From positions 4,280,501 to 4,344,500 of the forward strand of contig NC_057761.1 of NCBI RefSeq assembly GCF_010389155.1: DNA of 64,000 nucleotides, written 5' to 3'. The notes beneath the pieces were generated by a model. It had not been told where the DNA came from. It ran no database searches and saw only the letters and a program-made list of their open reading frames with translations. Shown here in pieces: positions 1 to 11,469 of this stretch. Position 1 is the stretch's first letter; every line of letters starts with the position of its first letter. The stretch is from Erigeron canadensis (taxonomy: Eukaryota; Streptophyta; Magnoliopsida; Asterales; Asteraceae). Made by a program: the position numbers and the translations under genes.

Positions 1-660
1 GAAGATTCACTTACTCTTTTGCTAAGGCACAAGTTGTGGGAAACACATCCAGTTGGGCAGTTTAAGGATCTCTGTGACTTGACTTTGCCTGAAGGTCCAA
101 TTAAATCTCCCATACCTCTAAAGTAAAATAAGAATTCTATTTTCTGAATCTCTATAGATGGGTTGCTTGTGATATGGACTCTTAGCAAACAACTATTTGG
201 AGGATGATCAGAATATGTGTAAGTTTAATGACTCAAAAGAATTTATGTGGTAGGCCCTTCATCCCTCCGGGCTACTATAAGACCTGGCAGATTGGGATTC
301 GTGTGAAAAGTTCAAAAAAGCTCGTGGCTTTCATAACTTGGCTGCCTCCAAGAATGGGGATATGCAGTGAAATTGTTAGCATAGCTAAAGGTAATTTCTT
401 GTGTGTTCATAAGAAGCTACGATAAAAACGATTGGCCCTGTCATGATCAAAGAGGTCACCAGGAGTTTTCACATGGAAAACATATGGCAGGTTGCTTATG
501 CAGCAAGGGTGGTTCTTTCGACTCTAATTACTTCTCGCCAATATTGGTTTAAATTTTTGAACCCTAAAAAGCTCATTGATGTCGAGTTTTCGTGACTTGG
601 CCCAAGAATGACAATGATGAAGTTTTATAAATGCCCGATTCAACTGCAAGTTACTAATTT
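1..660 (+). pseudogene. Decayed N-myristoyltransferase (NMT) gene copy, 5' end outside the window
   Basis: Conceptual translation in shifting frames follows plant glycylpeptide N-tetradecanoyltransferase in order. Positions 1-123 read HKLWETHPVGQFKDL and LPEGPIKSP, the conserved stretch before the catalytic domain. About 150-230 gives CDMDS and EDDQNM-like blocks. Positions 240-425 give PPGYYKTWQIGIRVKSSKKL and FLCVHKKLR. About 425-600 gives VMIKEVTRSFHMENIWQ, QYW, LNPKKLIDV and LGPRMTM. The functional enzyme attaches myristate to N-terminal glycines of cytosolic proteins. This copy cannot: it has a stop at 124-126, several further stops and frameshifts, and resemblance is lost after about 650, well before the C-terminal acyl-CoA and peptide-binding half. 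No introns interrupt the aligned part, so a retrocopy and a copied intron-poor gene are both possible. Family assignment rests on remembered motifs. Confidence 0.72.
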
Positions 661-714
661 TTGGGTAAAAAAGGGTAATGGAGGGAACCCTAGCCCCGGT
701 ACCATAACTGGCAT

Positions 715-1393
715 ATGCTCTTCAAATCTGCAATGTCGTATTGTGTGAACCTAACAAATTTTTTTGTTACTAAACACAAAAGCGCATTGACACTCCAGGT
801 TTGTATAACTAAATTCAACTGTACATTTTTCTCATTATCATTAATTTCTATGTTTAAATTCTTTATATTCAATTGTGTATTTGTGTATTACTGCTCCCGG
901 TGCTTTTAATTCAACTATCTTTTCAGTAAAAAAAGATGATATGTAAGGGAGAAAAAACATACCCTATAATTTCCCAACTCCCCCTTACTCCATTAGAGTT
1001 CTGAACCACATATTACTAGGCTGGTGAGATGAACCCTTGGATATCAAACTCTACATTTATGGTATAATTTATAGATATTTTGATGGTAAATATTATTGTC
1101 TGTAGCTTACTTTGTAGGAGATCACATATTAATGGACGTTTGACAAGTGAGTTTAATACTATGAGCTTTTCCGGAAAGGGAAATGGATGTCAAAAGTTCG
1201 TATTATTGATATAGAGCCTCATCTTTTCTACATAATAATACCAGGTGCTTGGAAATGCTAAAGGAGCAGTTGATGTTTTGGTGTCATTTATGATATTCAA
1301 GGATCCGATATCAGTAACAGGGATGCTAGGATACATTCTTACAGTGTGCTGGGAGTGATTCTTTATAGCGAAGCCAAGAAAAGGACCAAATAA
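715..1393 (+). pseudogene. Two terminal exons of a decayed nucleotide-sugar transporter (NST-KT/UUAT-like)
   Basis: Exon A (715-798) translates to [20 protein letters not shown] then SALTLQ and ends at a GT donor. Exon B begins after the AG at 1243-1244 and reads [18 protein letters not shown] then [12 protein letters not shown]. These are the last two transmembrane helices of the triose-phosphate-translocator/EamA superfamily, of the plant subgroup with the VLGNAKGAV motif (UDP-uronic-acid-type Golgi transporters). A frameshift near 1354 moves the true C-terminus, [13 protein letters not shown] and stop at 1391-1393, into another frame. The intron with intact splice sites shows that this piece came from genomic DNA and not from an mRNA. 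Earlier exons are absent: the NMT-derived sequence lies directly upstream instead. Non-functional. Confidence 0.68.
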
Positions 1394-2605
1394 ACCTCTT
1401 TTATTTTCTCGCATCTACAGGTTCTACCATTCCCCTTTCAACAATGTTGGGAGCAGGATTTTAGCGTATTCTTTTGGGAGAACACACTTTTAGTATGATT
1501 TGTTGTTCATTCAAGTCCATGTATGACCTAGAGTTTTTTGTTTTAAATGATGGAAAAAATTGATGCATTTCGTTTGTAACTTGTGACGTGATTATGAATC
1601 GGGCAAAGTAAATAGTTGTATAATTACTATAGAATATGAATCAACATGAATACCTGACTCCGCCCGCATTCATCGTTTATTTTCTTTAATGTTATATTTC
1701 TAATATATTATTTGGTTTTAGATTTACGATAGTTGGCTCATTTATGAACCTTAACTTTTTAATCGAGCTTTTCAATCTGATGTTTTGAAAACCCATATTT
1801 TATCATGCTACGATATCTAACGTATCTTTTCAACTAGGAGAGCTTTTACTGTTTTGAACACCATTACTTCATCGACTAGCTAATGAAACTCGGGTTAACA
1901 TATAGACGCTTTGCAAATAAACCGATTGCTATCCGAGTAGCTTTAAAATATGTTGTTATTATAAAATGTATAATAACAACGTTAAATAAGTTAAAAAGTT
2001 GTGATAAGTTATTATGTCAAAAGTAAAATTAAACGGAAACAAAACTTGTGTAATTGTGGGCACACGTTGAAACACAAACGGTTAATGAAAACAAAAAATT
2101 GAAACCGTTCGAAAAGACACCATAGTTTTTGCCTATTATACTGAAAAATTAAGATGATTAAAATATTACATAAGAATGTAGACATTTAATAAAAATCTAT
2201 ATTAATGATATATATATATTAAAAAGAAAGAATATTTTGAATTTTAAATTGATAAAATATGATGATGTCATAAGTTTGTTAAAAGGATGTGTCATAATTT
2301 AAGATATTTTTTAATTATTTAATTAGTTGAATATTTAGGATAAACATGAGTTTTATATTTTATATACATTATTACAATAAAATTATTATTTAAAAAAAGA
2401 TTTAAAAGTATATATTGATGATAGAAAACAAAAAATATATATATTATATTATGACATGTGTTAATTTATTTAAATTAGAAAAATTGAGACTTGTGATTGG
2501 TATATCAAGTTACAAATAAAAAAAATGTAATTATAAAATATTATATAATTTGAAGTTATTCATATTATGATTTAAGTTTGTGTTATTAACTTTTTTCTGA
2601 GTTAT
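1394..2605. other. AT-rich intergenic stretch, no feature recognised
   Basis: Both strands were read. There is no convincing coding segment, tRNA-like box pair, LTR or inverted terminal repeat. From about 1900 the base composition becomes strongly AT-rich with many short A and T runs. Confidence 0.5.
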
Positions 2606-2614
2606 AGTACTTTT

Positions 2615-3804
2615 GAGTTAATTGCAAGAATCATCCCTATGGCTGGTATACTTTCGTAGTTTACATCACTCTCCAAAAATTTTAATGGAATTGATCCATC
2701 AATTTCCTTCCCTTTCCTAAAATCCAACAATACAAACCTTTTGTTCTCACATTGCATTATAAATACCCTCAAACAACTACTTACCTGATAACAACTATTT
2801 ATCAATTGACTTCATCTTCATCATATAGATATCGATATATAGATCCGTGATATAAATATATAGATCTATATATACATATACAGATATATAGATCTAAATA
2901 TCTGCACGAGTGGTTTTCAATACGGGTCTTCGTGTTTTGGCGCTGACGGACTGATGGTGGCTGGTCATGATGGGTTGGCGGTGCGGTGGCTGGTGGTATG
3001 GAGGGGACAGCGGTTAAAATGGGTATTAATTCAAAATTCAAAATAATATTTGGTTTTTTGATCTTTTTAATTAGTCAAGTGTGTCAGTACGTCTATGTAA
3101 AACGTTTTGTCTCATGATCGAGTTTGTTGGTACGAAACAACTTTTTCTTGTCTATCTTTGGCTTACTATGGTCGACCATGGAAAGCAAACATCCTACAAT
3201 GTACATCATCTATTGCTTAAGGTTGGTATTTGTATAAAGCAAAAGGATGATTTAATGATGTTGATTGTTAATAATATAACAAACAGAATCCTTATGATGA
3301 TGCAACACTTCACTTAGTCCAAATGAATGTCAATCTTTCTCAGCTTTTATTCAAATTTGTATCATGCTAATTGTTTTAGTCAAGGTTAAAAATGAGTATA
3401 CCTTAGAAATAGATGTTGATTATTTGAAGGATTATATGAAGTCATTAAATGGTGATACATTAGAAATAGATGTCCCTAACATAAGAGATCTGTAGATGTA
3501 GATCACAAACAAATAACTATTTGTGTTTTATGATATTGAAGAGTATTTGGGATTTTACATTTAGATAAAAGAGAAGTTATCATAAACAGGATGAATAAAT
3601 TGCAAGAATCATTCAATGTTGTTTGTGAAAAGACAAAAGTACTCTCATGTGAGTGAGTTTTAAGGGATATAATTAGACGGAATCAGTTTAAGGAATGTAA
3701 AGTGCAACAACTATGAAGTTTGGACTGATTCCACTAAAATTTTCGAAGAGGGATATAAACTATGAAAGTGTACAAAACACAGGGATGATTCTTGCAATTA
3801 ACTC
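2615..3804. mobile_element. Mutator-type (MULE) non-autonomous element with 9-bp target duplication
   Basis: The left end begins GAGTTAATTGCAAGAATCAT and the right end is its reverse complement. Imperfect inverted similarity continues inward for roughly 90 bp. The element is flanked by perfect 9-bp direct repeats AGTACTTTT at 2606-2614 and 3805-3813, the length typical of Mutator-superfamily insertions. No transposase was recognised, so it depends on an autonomous relative. A third, degenerate copy of the terminal motif lies at about 3594-3620, and a GC-richer stretch near 2905-3020 contrasts with the AT-rich rest. The orientation of the element is not defined by any gene. Confidence 0.82.
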
Positions 3805-4083
3805 AGTACTTTTTTTTCAAATATATATCGGTTGTCCATAATATATAGGAGGATGAAAATTTAATAGATGTGTTCAGTATTGAACACAAATAATAAAAGT
3901 GAATATATATAAAGATAATAACTTATTTTATTTTTTTTACAATTTTACAAATGATACATCATTTTTATAATTAGAGTCGGGTTCAATATTCAAATTAGTC
4001 ATTGCTTATCGATATCAACAGGAAATTAGTAGAGCTTCAGTGACGCACATAAATTGCAAACTAAGTATCTTGAGTTAATATTG

Positions 4084-6442
4084 TTTTTTTTTCGGGTAAA
4101 AGGTCGTCACCCCTGGTTAGTATATATTAATATGAAAAACAGACAACGTAGCTAACTACTATGTTGACTTTACAATCGTCCATGTACCACACGTGCAAAA
4201 CAGATTAAAACCAACCAAACCATTAACAAATATTAGAAGCAAAAATAACTCAAAAGAGACTCTACGGATTAACTAATAACACCAGAAGATCCCAAGCAGC
4301 AAAAAATCTTTCCACGTTCGAACTCCTTTTGTATTTAAACGTGAGCATCTTGAGTCGAACGGTAGAGATAATCACATCCACTAGCACATCAACCGATCGA
4401 TATTCATGCTTGAACAATCTAGCATTCTATTCTTGCCAAATGAAATAAACTGTCGCAGCTAGACAAAGCTTATCAACAACATTAAGAATCGATTTCTTCT
4501 TAGCTCTTTGTAAGAGATTATCTACAATCAAGTCCCATCTATGCGGCCGCGGTTGGGATCCAGCTTTTTGATTAACTCGATTCCAAACCTGCATAAAAAA
4601 ATTACATTCAAAGAATAAGTGGGAATGAGAGTCCGACTGAGAGGTCCAAAATGGGCACCAAAGGTCAAGACTATGATCCCATTGAAGCATTAGGTCTTGA
4701 GTTTTAAGTCTTCCTCTAAAAACCAACCAAATTATGAAAGCATGCCTCGGTATACCATAAGAGAACCAAACCAGATCATGCCAAACCACTTTATCCTGTC
4801 TCGGTCGAAGGTCTTCCCAAACCACATTCACCGAAAAGGCTTTAAGATCACCAATTCTATCTTTCCATAACCATTCATCAGCATTCGAATTAAGCATAGG
4901 CGGGCAGACATAGTAGTAAGTGTGAAAACGTGTTTCAGCACGTTCCCGGATCGATTAACACGAGATTTATACAATCATAGATGTGCGGAATCCGTCTATG
5001 ATCGTCTTTAGGGTTAATTAATGATTATCATGATAAACACACACGAAGATAATAAGAACAGGAGATAAAACAAAAATACTATCATTAATCATATGATTAC
5101 AAGATGAATCCGTATGAACAACATCTACAATGATTACGGATTACAATCATTGAGACGAATCGTGATAGTTTAGGCGGTATCTCGAGGTATAGATCTCTAC
5201 CTCGAGAACCTAGTGAATGACTCTATGTTGCAACTAAATCATCAACTTAAATTCGTGACCTAAGACTTATATTTATAGGCTGTACAAACGGACTGGGCTG
5301 TCAAATTCGTACAAATGGGCTGGGCCTTACTAACTTAATAGTTCTTACGAACTTAAACTTCGTAAGCATAATTGTACGAATTTCTCAGCCTTTTAGAATT
5401 ATTGCATCGGACAACAGATTGTGCACTTTATGTGCTCTAACAGTAAGTTGACTAGTCCAATCACTAGGCCCTTGCCAAACACCATTAGTGACTAAATTAG
5501 AGACTTTGGAATCAATTGTGAACCCAGCACTATGTATTTCTCTTGGGGTGATCCGGTCGGATAATGGACCAACATTACACCAAACATCATACCAAGCAGA
5601 AACAGTTTGGCCATCACCAATCTTAACCCAAATAAAATTATGAAGAATTGGTTGAACCTGAAGTAGTTTCCTCCAACTCCAAGATAACTTACCACGATAT
5701 GGAAGATTCCAGAAACTCGCACCTCGTAATTTATTTGTATGAACCCATTTTACCCAAAGCGACTCCTTATCAGTAAGGATGTTCCATATATGAACTAAGG
5801 ATGTTCCATATATGTACTGAAAATAGAGCCACGTTAAAAGGCCAAATCTTACGAATACCAACACCACCCTCTTCTTTAGGTAAACAAACATCATCCCAAT
5901 AAACTTTGGCCCTTCATTTCTGAATTTCACCCTGACACCACAGGAATCCGCGCATAATTTGCTCAATATCCATAATAATACTCATTGGCAAGATTAAAAC
6001 AGAAGACCAGTTAACATTAATAGCTGATAACACAGAATTAAATAGCTGAACTCTGCCTGCAAAAGATAAAAACCTATTTCTCCAGTCATTAACCCTCTTG
6101 TGAATCTGTTCCACCAACAGTTTGCAATCTTGATATACTAACCTAGATGATACTAGAGGTACTCCAAGGTATTTCACCGGGAGACTACCTTCTTCAAATG
6201 GAAGTACCTCTAAAATAGCCCTCTTGATAGAATCGCGAAAATTACACAAGTAAGTGGTGCTCTTAGGTAAACTAGGAGCAAGACCAGAAACAACTTTAAA
6301 TTCATCAATAGAGGCCATAATTACCTTAGCAGAATCCACATCACCATGCATAAAAATAAACAAATCATCAGCTAAACAAAGATTAATCACTTGAAGTTCT
6401 TGACGATGTTGATGGAAAGAAAAGGAAGTCGAATTCCTAACA
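4084..6442 (-). mobile_element. 5'-truncated LINE (non-LTR retrotransposon), minus strand, degenerate
   Basis: Reading the minus strand from about 6440, reverse transcriptase appears first (INLCLADDLFIFMHGD, the ADD active-site box, then LPVKYLGVPLVSSRL and WRNRFLSFAGRVQL). Next come the linker typical of plant LINEs (5966-5388) and, after an interruption, the zinc-binding RT-associated domain (4897-4430: WFSYGIPRHAFIIWLVFRGR and HLFFECNFF). A TAG stop interrupts the C-terminal part just after position 4430. The element ends in an A-run (T-run 4084-4092 on the plus strand). Flanks at 4073-4083 (AGTTAATATTG) and 6443-6453 (AGTTAAAATTG) match at 10 of 11 bases and look like the target duplication. 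No endonuclease domain is present, so the copy is 5'-truncated. Confidence 0.78.
4921..5387 (+). mobile_element. Probable solo LTR inserted in the LINE
   Basis: This 467-bp block interrupts the LINE between its linker (which ends near 5388) and its zinc-binding domain (which resumes near 4915). It starts TGTGAAA and ends TTTCTCA, an imperfect inverted terminal pair with TG and CA ends as in LTRs. It has a TATA-like TATATTTATAGG at about 5268-5279. The flanking 5-mers GTAAG (4916-4920) and GCCTT (5388-5392) do not match, so there is no target duplication. Roughly a score of LINE codons also seem to be missing. A solo LTR formed by unequal exchange between neighbouring elements would explain both. 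No internal retroelement sequence is present. Confidence 0.5.
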
Positions 6443-6750
6443 AGTTAAAATTGTTATAAAGCAAAGATACATCGAATGTTCTTCACACATTGTTATCTGC
6501 CCTTAGAGTTGTCTATATTTCTTTTATTATTTTAAAATTTTAAAAAAGATATCATGCATAGACATGATGTTTGTTACTTTTGAAAAAAATTACAAACATG
6601 AATTGTTATGATGATCAATTTCATTGATAAATTAAAAAACCGTTACATTCTTGAATTAAAGTTAAAGAGATTATTTAAGGCTCTTCTCGATGTTGGTATT
6701 TTTAATTGGGTTCCATCTTTAAATAACAACTTGGTTTCTTAATTGATAGG

Positions 6751-7018
6751 TAGAGTTCTATCTGCTATTGGTGATGGTAATGGTAAATTTTATAATATTG
6801 GATCACTAATTTTTGATCAAATAATTAAATTTTGTGAAACGTATGATGAGTTTCATCCTATTATATTCCCCCGTACCATATATGGTATCATGTTGAATCA
6901 ATATAATCCGTCTTTCATATCTGAGCCAATTTTTATTCCACAAGAAGAGATTTATGCAGTTGGGAATGGATCTGCTAATCCAACATGTTCTTGCAATAAT
7001 GTTTCTGGTATACAATAA
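6751..7018 (+). pseudogene. Fragment resembling the extra ORF of plant retroelements
   Basis: A short open stretch of about 88 codons with no proper ATG reads VLSAIGDGN, then FYNIGSLIFDQI, then HPIIFPRTIYGIMLNQ. From memory this arrangement (a short loop, an IFDQ-like helix, a P-hydrophobic patch and LNQ) resembles the conserved N-terminal domain of plant retroelement-associated proteins, and the same pattern occurs in the long ORF at 15488-19219. An AG precedes it at 6749-6750 and a stop lies immediately upstream, so it is at best an exon or broken gene piece. It lies just upstream of a Helitron 3' end, which could have captured it. The assignment is tentative. Confidence 0.3.
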
Positions 7019-7275
7019 ATTGATTAAATTTCACCGGAAGATGTAGCCAACTCAATGAAACGGAAGAAATCAAGCATGAGTGAAGTTTTGAATTTAATTG
7101 TTAATTATATAGTTTGTGGCTTTTTTATGTTTAGTTATATGATAATATTATATTCATATGAATCTGTAATCGACGCTATTGTAATTATTTTCTTATTTTT
7201 GGTCTTATTCGTTTACATAATTATGTTTCCAATTGCTTAACTGTAGAAAGTTTGAAAAATTGTTTACGACTGCAA

Positions 7276-7301
7276 GCGCATCGCGCTGGTCTAAGCACTA
7301 G
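7276..7301 (+). mobile_element. Helitron 3' terminus
   Basis: A perfect short hairpin AGCGC-ATC-GCGCT is followed by ten bases and then CTAG at 7298-7301 and a host T. This is the standard plant Helitron 3' end (hairpin, CTRR, T). The matching 5' TC end could not be placed with confidence. The element body presumably extends left to somewhere after 6454 and would include the coding fragment at 6751-7018. Confidence 0.5.
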
Positions 7302-7399
7302 TTTATTTATATAACCATTCTGGTTTTTCCTTTTAAAGACCTTAAACATAAATAGAAATAAAAAAAATGAAAAGTTTTAGTCATAATAATAAAAAAATA

Positions 7400-7755
7400 A
7401 ACACATTTTACAACACTATTAGCAGCAAATAAGACGTCATATAATAAGCGACACCATTAGGGCTGGTTTATTAGAAGACGCATATTAACGACACCATTAG
7501 CAATGTATGTTAAGAAGACGCAAAATTAGCAATGACATTAGCTACGTGTTCAACGATGTTGCAAATTAGCGACTTAAATTGCTACAAAACTTGCGACTTT
7601 GTGAACTAGCAACATTTAGCAACTCGATTGTTGACTCATGTTGCGACAATGAAATCGTTGATGTCGCTAAAAAAGTCTCTACTTGCATCGCAAAATAGCG
7701 ACTTTTAATTGTGTGTCGCCAAACTTGTCTCTAAATGATTGATTTCTTGTAGTAT
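7400..7755. mobile_element. CACTA (En/Spm)-type remnant
   Basis: The segment ends in GATTTCTTGTAGTA, close to the reverse complement of the CACTACAAGAAA terminus of plant CACTA elements. It is filled with scattered GCGAC, TAGCGACTT and TTGCGAC motifs on both strands, the subterminal-repeat pattern of that superfamily. No opposite CACTA terminus is visible on the left, so this is one end only. No transposase is seen. Confidence 0.42.
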
Positions 7756-8011
7756 AGCAAATATATATCTATAAATTCTTGTAGCACGGTGGTTGGACAC
7801 AAAGCAAAAGTCTTCCTGTGACAGATGCAAATTCGAAAGGAGACCGTAAGAGTTTTAGTGTTAATTGATAATGTGTTATTTTAAATGTCTGACATTTAAA
7901 ATCTTTTTTCTTTCAACTTTAACCGCAATAAATTTATTTGTATTATATAACACTTAATATAATATACGAAATATATTGAGCTTTAAATATATTATTTATT
8001 GACATCATTTT

Positions 8012-8976
8012 TGTTAGGTCCAGTTTTAACTAAACTGGAGCTCTCCAGTGACATCTGGAGAGCATGAGGAATTGTCCGAAATATTAGAAGTCCAGTTGCA
8101 TTGTACAGGTTTAGCAACTGATGACTTCCTCCAGTTGAGATCAGACGACTAGAATCTGAAGACCTTCCAGTTGAAGTCAAAGACAACAAATGGAAGATAG
8201 AGATTGGCAATGGCAGCGAAGCCCAGTTGACAATCTACCAGATCAATCAACTGGAGAATCCTCCAGTATAAATGCTCTTACAAAGCTTTACACTGATTAC
8301 GAGGAGGACCTTTTTACTCTACATCCTTTTAACCGGACAATGATATTGTCTTTGGATAAAGATACAAAGATGTAGAGTGTTGAATAAAGTAACCTTTGTC
8401 TTACTTTATTTAACACACACAAAGGATTATTTAAACAATACTTTTGTGTGCTGTCAACCATATTTGTACATCGAAGTTGAGATCCCCATGCTCAATCTTC
8501 GACTATAAATAGAGGTCCTTGCACAAGCTGTTTCAATAACTTTGCAAATACATATATTCTGCAATATTGGTGAACTTGTGCAATATTCTCTCAATCGCAA
8601 AAAGAAACATTTCACAACTCTAAGTGTTTCGATTGTTTAGGAGAATTTCCAAGTTTAGATCAATTGTAATTCATGGGTTGTTAGGATATTTACATTCTTG
8701 TATTATCTTGGTTCCGCAACAACCTTGTATTTTATTTAAACAAGTAATAAATAAAATACACTTGAAAATTACATATTGTCTCACCAGTTTATATACTCGT
8801 CATTTATATTATTGCATGTATTAATATTCTGTCACTTTAATACTTAATTCCAGTTAACCTGGTACACGATCAAACTAAACTGGTCACATCCAGATTAATC
8901 GATTGTGTTGCAAAGTTCACTCACCATCGACATAGAGGTGTCTTCAGCACCCATCTAGTGATAGTTGGGACTAAAA
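8012..8976 (+). repeat. 5' LTR of the Sirevirus-like element
   Basis: The LTR is 965 bp, starting TGTTAGGTCC and ending GGGACTAAAA. It lacks one G near 8379 and one T near 8393 relative to the 3' copy; otherwise the two appear identical. Its first 280 bp hold about ten CCAGT or ACTGG motifs. A TATAAATA box lies at 8504-8511, implying transcription start near 8535-8545. Confidence 0.92.
8504..8511 (+). promoter_or_regulatory. LTR promoter TATA box
   Basis: TATAAATA followed by GAGG in the 5' LTR; the same box lies at 19990-19997 in the 3' LTR. It is the only strong TATA match in the LTR and lies about 530 bp before the gag start, a normal spacing for a Copia U3/R junction plus leader. Confidence 0.6.
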
Positions 8977-8978
8977 AG

Positions 8979-8990
8979 TGGTATCAGAGC
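8979..8990 (+). other. Primer binding site (initiator tRNA-Met)
   Basis: TGGTATCAGAGC, complementary to the 3' end of plant initiator tRNA-Met, begins two bases after the end of the 5' LTR. It primes minus-strand DNA synthesis. The second Copia element in this window uses the same 12 bases at 35962-35973. Confidence 0.9.
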
Positions 8991-9034
8991 AGGCAGGTTG
9001 AATTGTTTCAATTCTATAACCTAGGTCTGCTTCG

Positions 9035-11435
9035 ATGGCTGCTGAAGGTGAGAATGGTTCTGGTCCAAATGAATCTAATCCTAATATTGCTACTCCTTTA
9101 AATACTAACCCTCCTCCTCCTCCTCCTACTCCTGGAGCTAACCACGTTCATGTACATTACTCCAACTCTCCTGTTCCCAAATTCGATGGGAATGGTGAGA
9201 CATTTGGTACATGGAAGGCTAGAATGCTCTTGCATTTTGGTGGGATAGAGAGGTATATGTTGAAAATCCTTAAGGATGGGCCATATACACCCATGTCCAG
9301 TGGTGTTAGCCCTCTTCTCGACCCCACTGGGAGAAGAGGCACCAGGGAAAATCTGAGGAACATTGGTCAGATGAGGATCGCAGATTGGTTGATCTTGATA
9401 CCAAACTGAAAAACATGATTCTTTCTGCTATACCTGAGGAACTAATTCCTACTCTTGTGCTATTTCCAAGTGCAAAATCTATGTGGGATGAATTAGTTCT
9501 CCAGTTTGAAGGAGGAAATGACACCATTGTCACTAGAAAGGTTGCTCTCAACAAGAAGTATGAATCCTTCTTTGCTCTTCCCAATGAAAGTTTAACTGGT
9601 ACTTATACCAGATTTACTGGCCTAATTAATCAACTTAGAGGCTTGGGAGTGGAGAAGGATAAGGATATTCTTCTTGAAAAATTCTGTGATGTTTTGCCAT
9701 CCAAATGGGCACACATGGTTCTTGTCTTAAGACAAGGAAAGACCTTGCATAGCCATACTCTTGCCTCTCTTTATGGAGCCTTCAGATTTACTGAAGATAA
9801 TGATGCAGCAAGATTACTCGCTGAACAAGATGCTTTAAACCATGCTCAGAGTTCCAAGGCTGCCAACTTTTCTGGGCAACCTTGTGCTGCTTTAATATCT
9901 ACTGAGAATGTCCAGTCACATTCTATGAAGGAAATGTTAAACAACTTTTGAACTCTGGTCTAACCACTAATCTCAGTGATGGTTGTGAGGAAACTGACGA
10001 TGATGATCTGGTTGCCATGATTGCTAAAACCTTTAATAGGTTTAAGCATAAATCTAATCGATTTAATGGGTCCAATAATGCTTCCAATTCAATCTCAATG
10101 GATAAGGTTAATCTTACCTGCTATAAATGTGGTAAGAAAGGCCATTTCATGAAGGAATGCAGATCTAGTCAGATGAACTACCAAACTGGTCCTATTGTCC
10201 CAAACTTTGTTAAAACTGATGATTATAAGGCCAAATACAAGAAACTTAAGGCCCAGATTGCTCTCATGTCTCTTGAACAAAATAATGAGAAGAAAAGAAC
10301 AAGTGCATGATGGCTCAAACTGAAGGGAAATGGGAACTCTCTGATGATTCATCTGATGATGAAGAAGAGATTAGAGATATGTGTTTCATGGCATTGGAGA
10401 GTCAACAACCAGTGGTGAAGGATGATGTTGTATCTGGAAGATGGGTTGATATCATTTTAAAGAAGGTAAGGGATTATGATATCGAAATTGATTCAGAACT
10501 GAAATTGGATATTGCTGAATCATTGAATGATGACTTGTTATTTGTTGAAACCATGAGAACTGACTGTGAAAGATATTTAGAAACAGTTTTGGTTGAATTA
10601 AACAACATGAAAAGTCAAGTAAATGATTTGCAAAGTGTCCAGTTGGCTTTTAAAGAGTCAGATTTGAAAAATGAGGCATTGGAAAGAGATAACCAAAAAC
10701 TGAAATTTGATCTTGAAAAAGAACATATGGTTATTAATTCTTGGGTTCAAGCATCTGGTAAAAATTATGACGCTTTTTCTAAAACCATTGATGCTCAAAA
10801 AACTGCCTGGAAATCTGGTGATCTTCAGATGGCAGCTGTTTTACCCACAATTCACCAATTGCCAGAATCTGTTAAAATTGAAACACCTTATGATTCCTCT
10901 GGCACAATCAAATCTGAATCCACTAAGACCAACCCTGTTGAGGTCAAAACTGGAGCCAAGAAGGCTAAAGCTCCAGTTAAAAGGAATATGGTGACAATCC
11001 TTTACCTCATAAGTCAAGTGAGTCCTCAACTCTAAAGACTAAAACCCCGCTGAGCCAAAGTCCAAAGGCCAGCAGCCTGAAGAAAAAAACATTTTGGTAA
11101 GAATGGAAAATCAAATCCAAAATTTGTCAAGGCAGGTACAAAGTTGTACTGCCAGAATTAAGAATTTGGAAGGAGGTGCATCCTCTTCTGTTGAAAAACA
11201 AATTGTCAAAACTCCTCCTCAAAAACAAAAGATAAAACAATCTGCTCAGAAAGGAGCATACATCGAAAAGAAAAAGGAGGTCAATGTTCCACTGAAACCA
11301 ATTGTTTTTATTCCAGAAACTGGAGAGAACCCTCCAGTTTCCTCATCCAGTTCAACACCTAGTCAAGCACATGGGACTTCTCGGAAGAAGTCCAGTGGAC
11401 CCATCAAGAAAAGATGGGTTCACAAAAATAACTGA
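9035..11435 (+). pseudogene. gag region of the Sirevirus-like element, frameshifted
   Basis: The ATG at 9035 lies about 45 bp after the primer site. The reading continues through a proline-rich N-terminus and a capsid-like UBN2-type domain (KFDGNGETFGTWKARML; DLDTKLKNMILSAIPEELIP). A CCHC zinc knuckle is encoded at 10119-10160 (CYKCGKKGHFMKEC), followed by an acidic and coiled-coil-like tail (about 10330-11030) and a basic, proline-rich linker. The frame changes near 9312, 9950, 10300, 11036-11090 and 11435. Where the original frame can be judged, each change fits loss of one base. The intact product would be the nucleocapsid precursor; this sequence cannot make it. The long C-terminal extension is typical of Sirevirus Gag. 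Confidence 0.82.
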
Positions 11436-11469
11436 TCACTAACTTGGGTGTGCAGGGCGATCGAAACAA

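Noticed and set aside
7055..7240. 61-codon hydrophobic frame
   Set aside because: Hydrophobicity follows from the T-rich sequence; no homologue recalled and no gene context.
8190..8824. Small open frames in the 5' LTR, repeated identically in the 3' LTR
   Set aside because: They exist twice only because the LTR is duplicated; no coding character.
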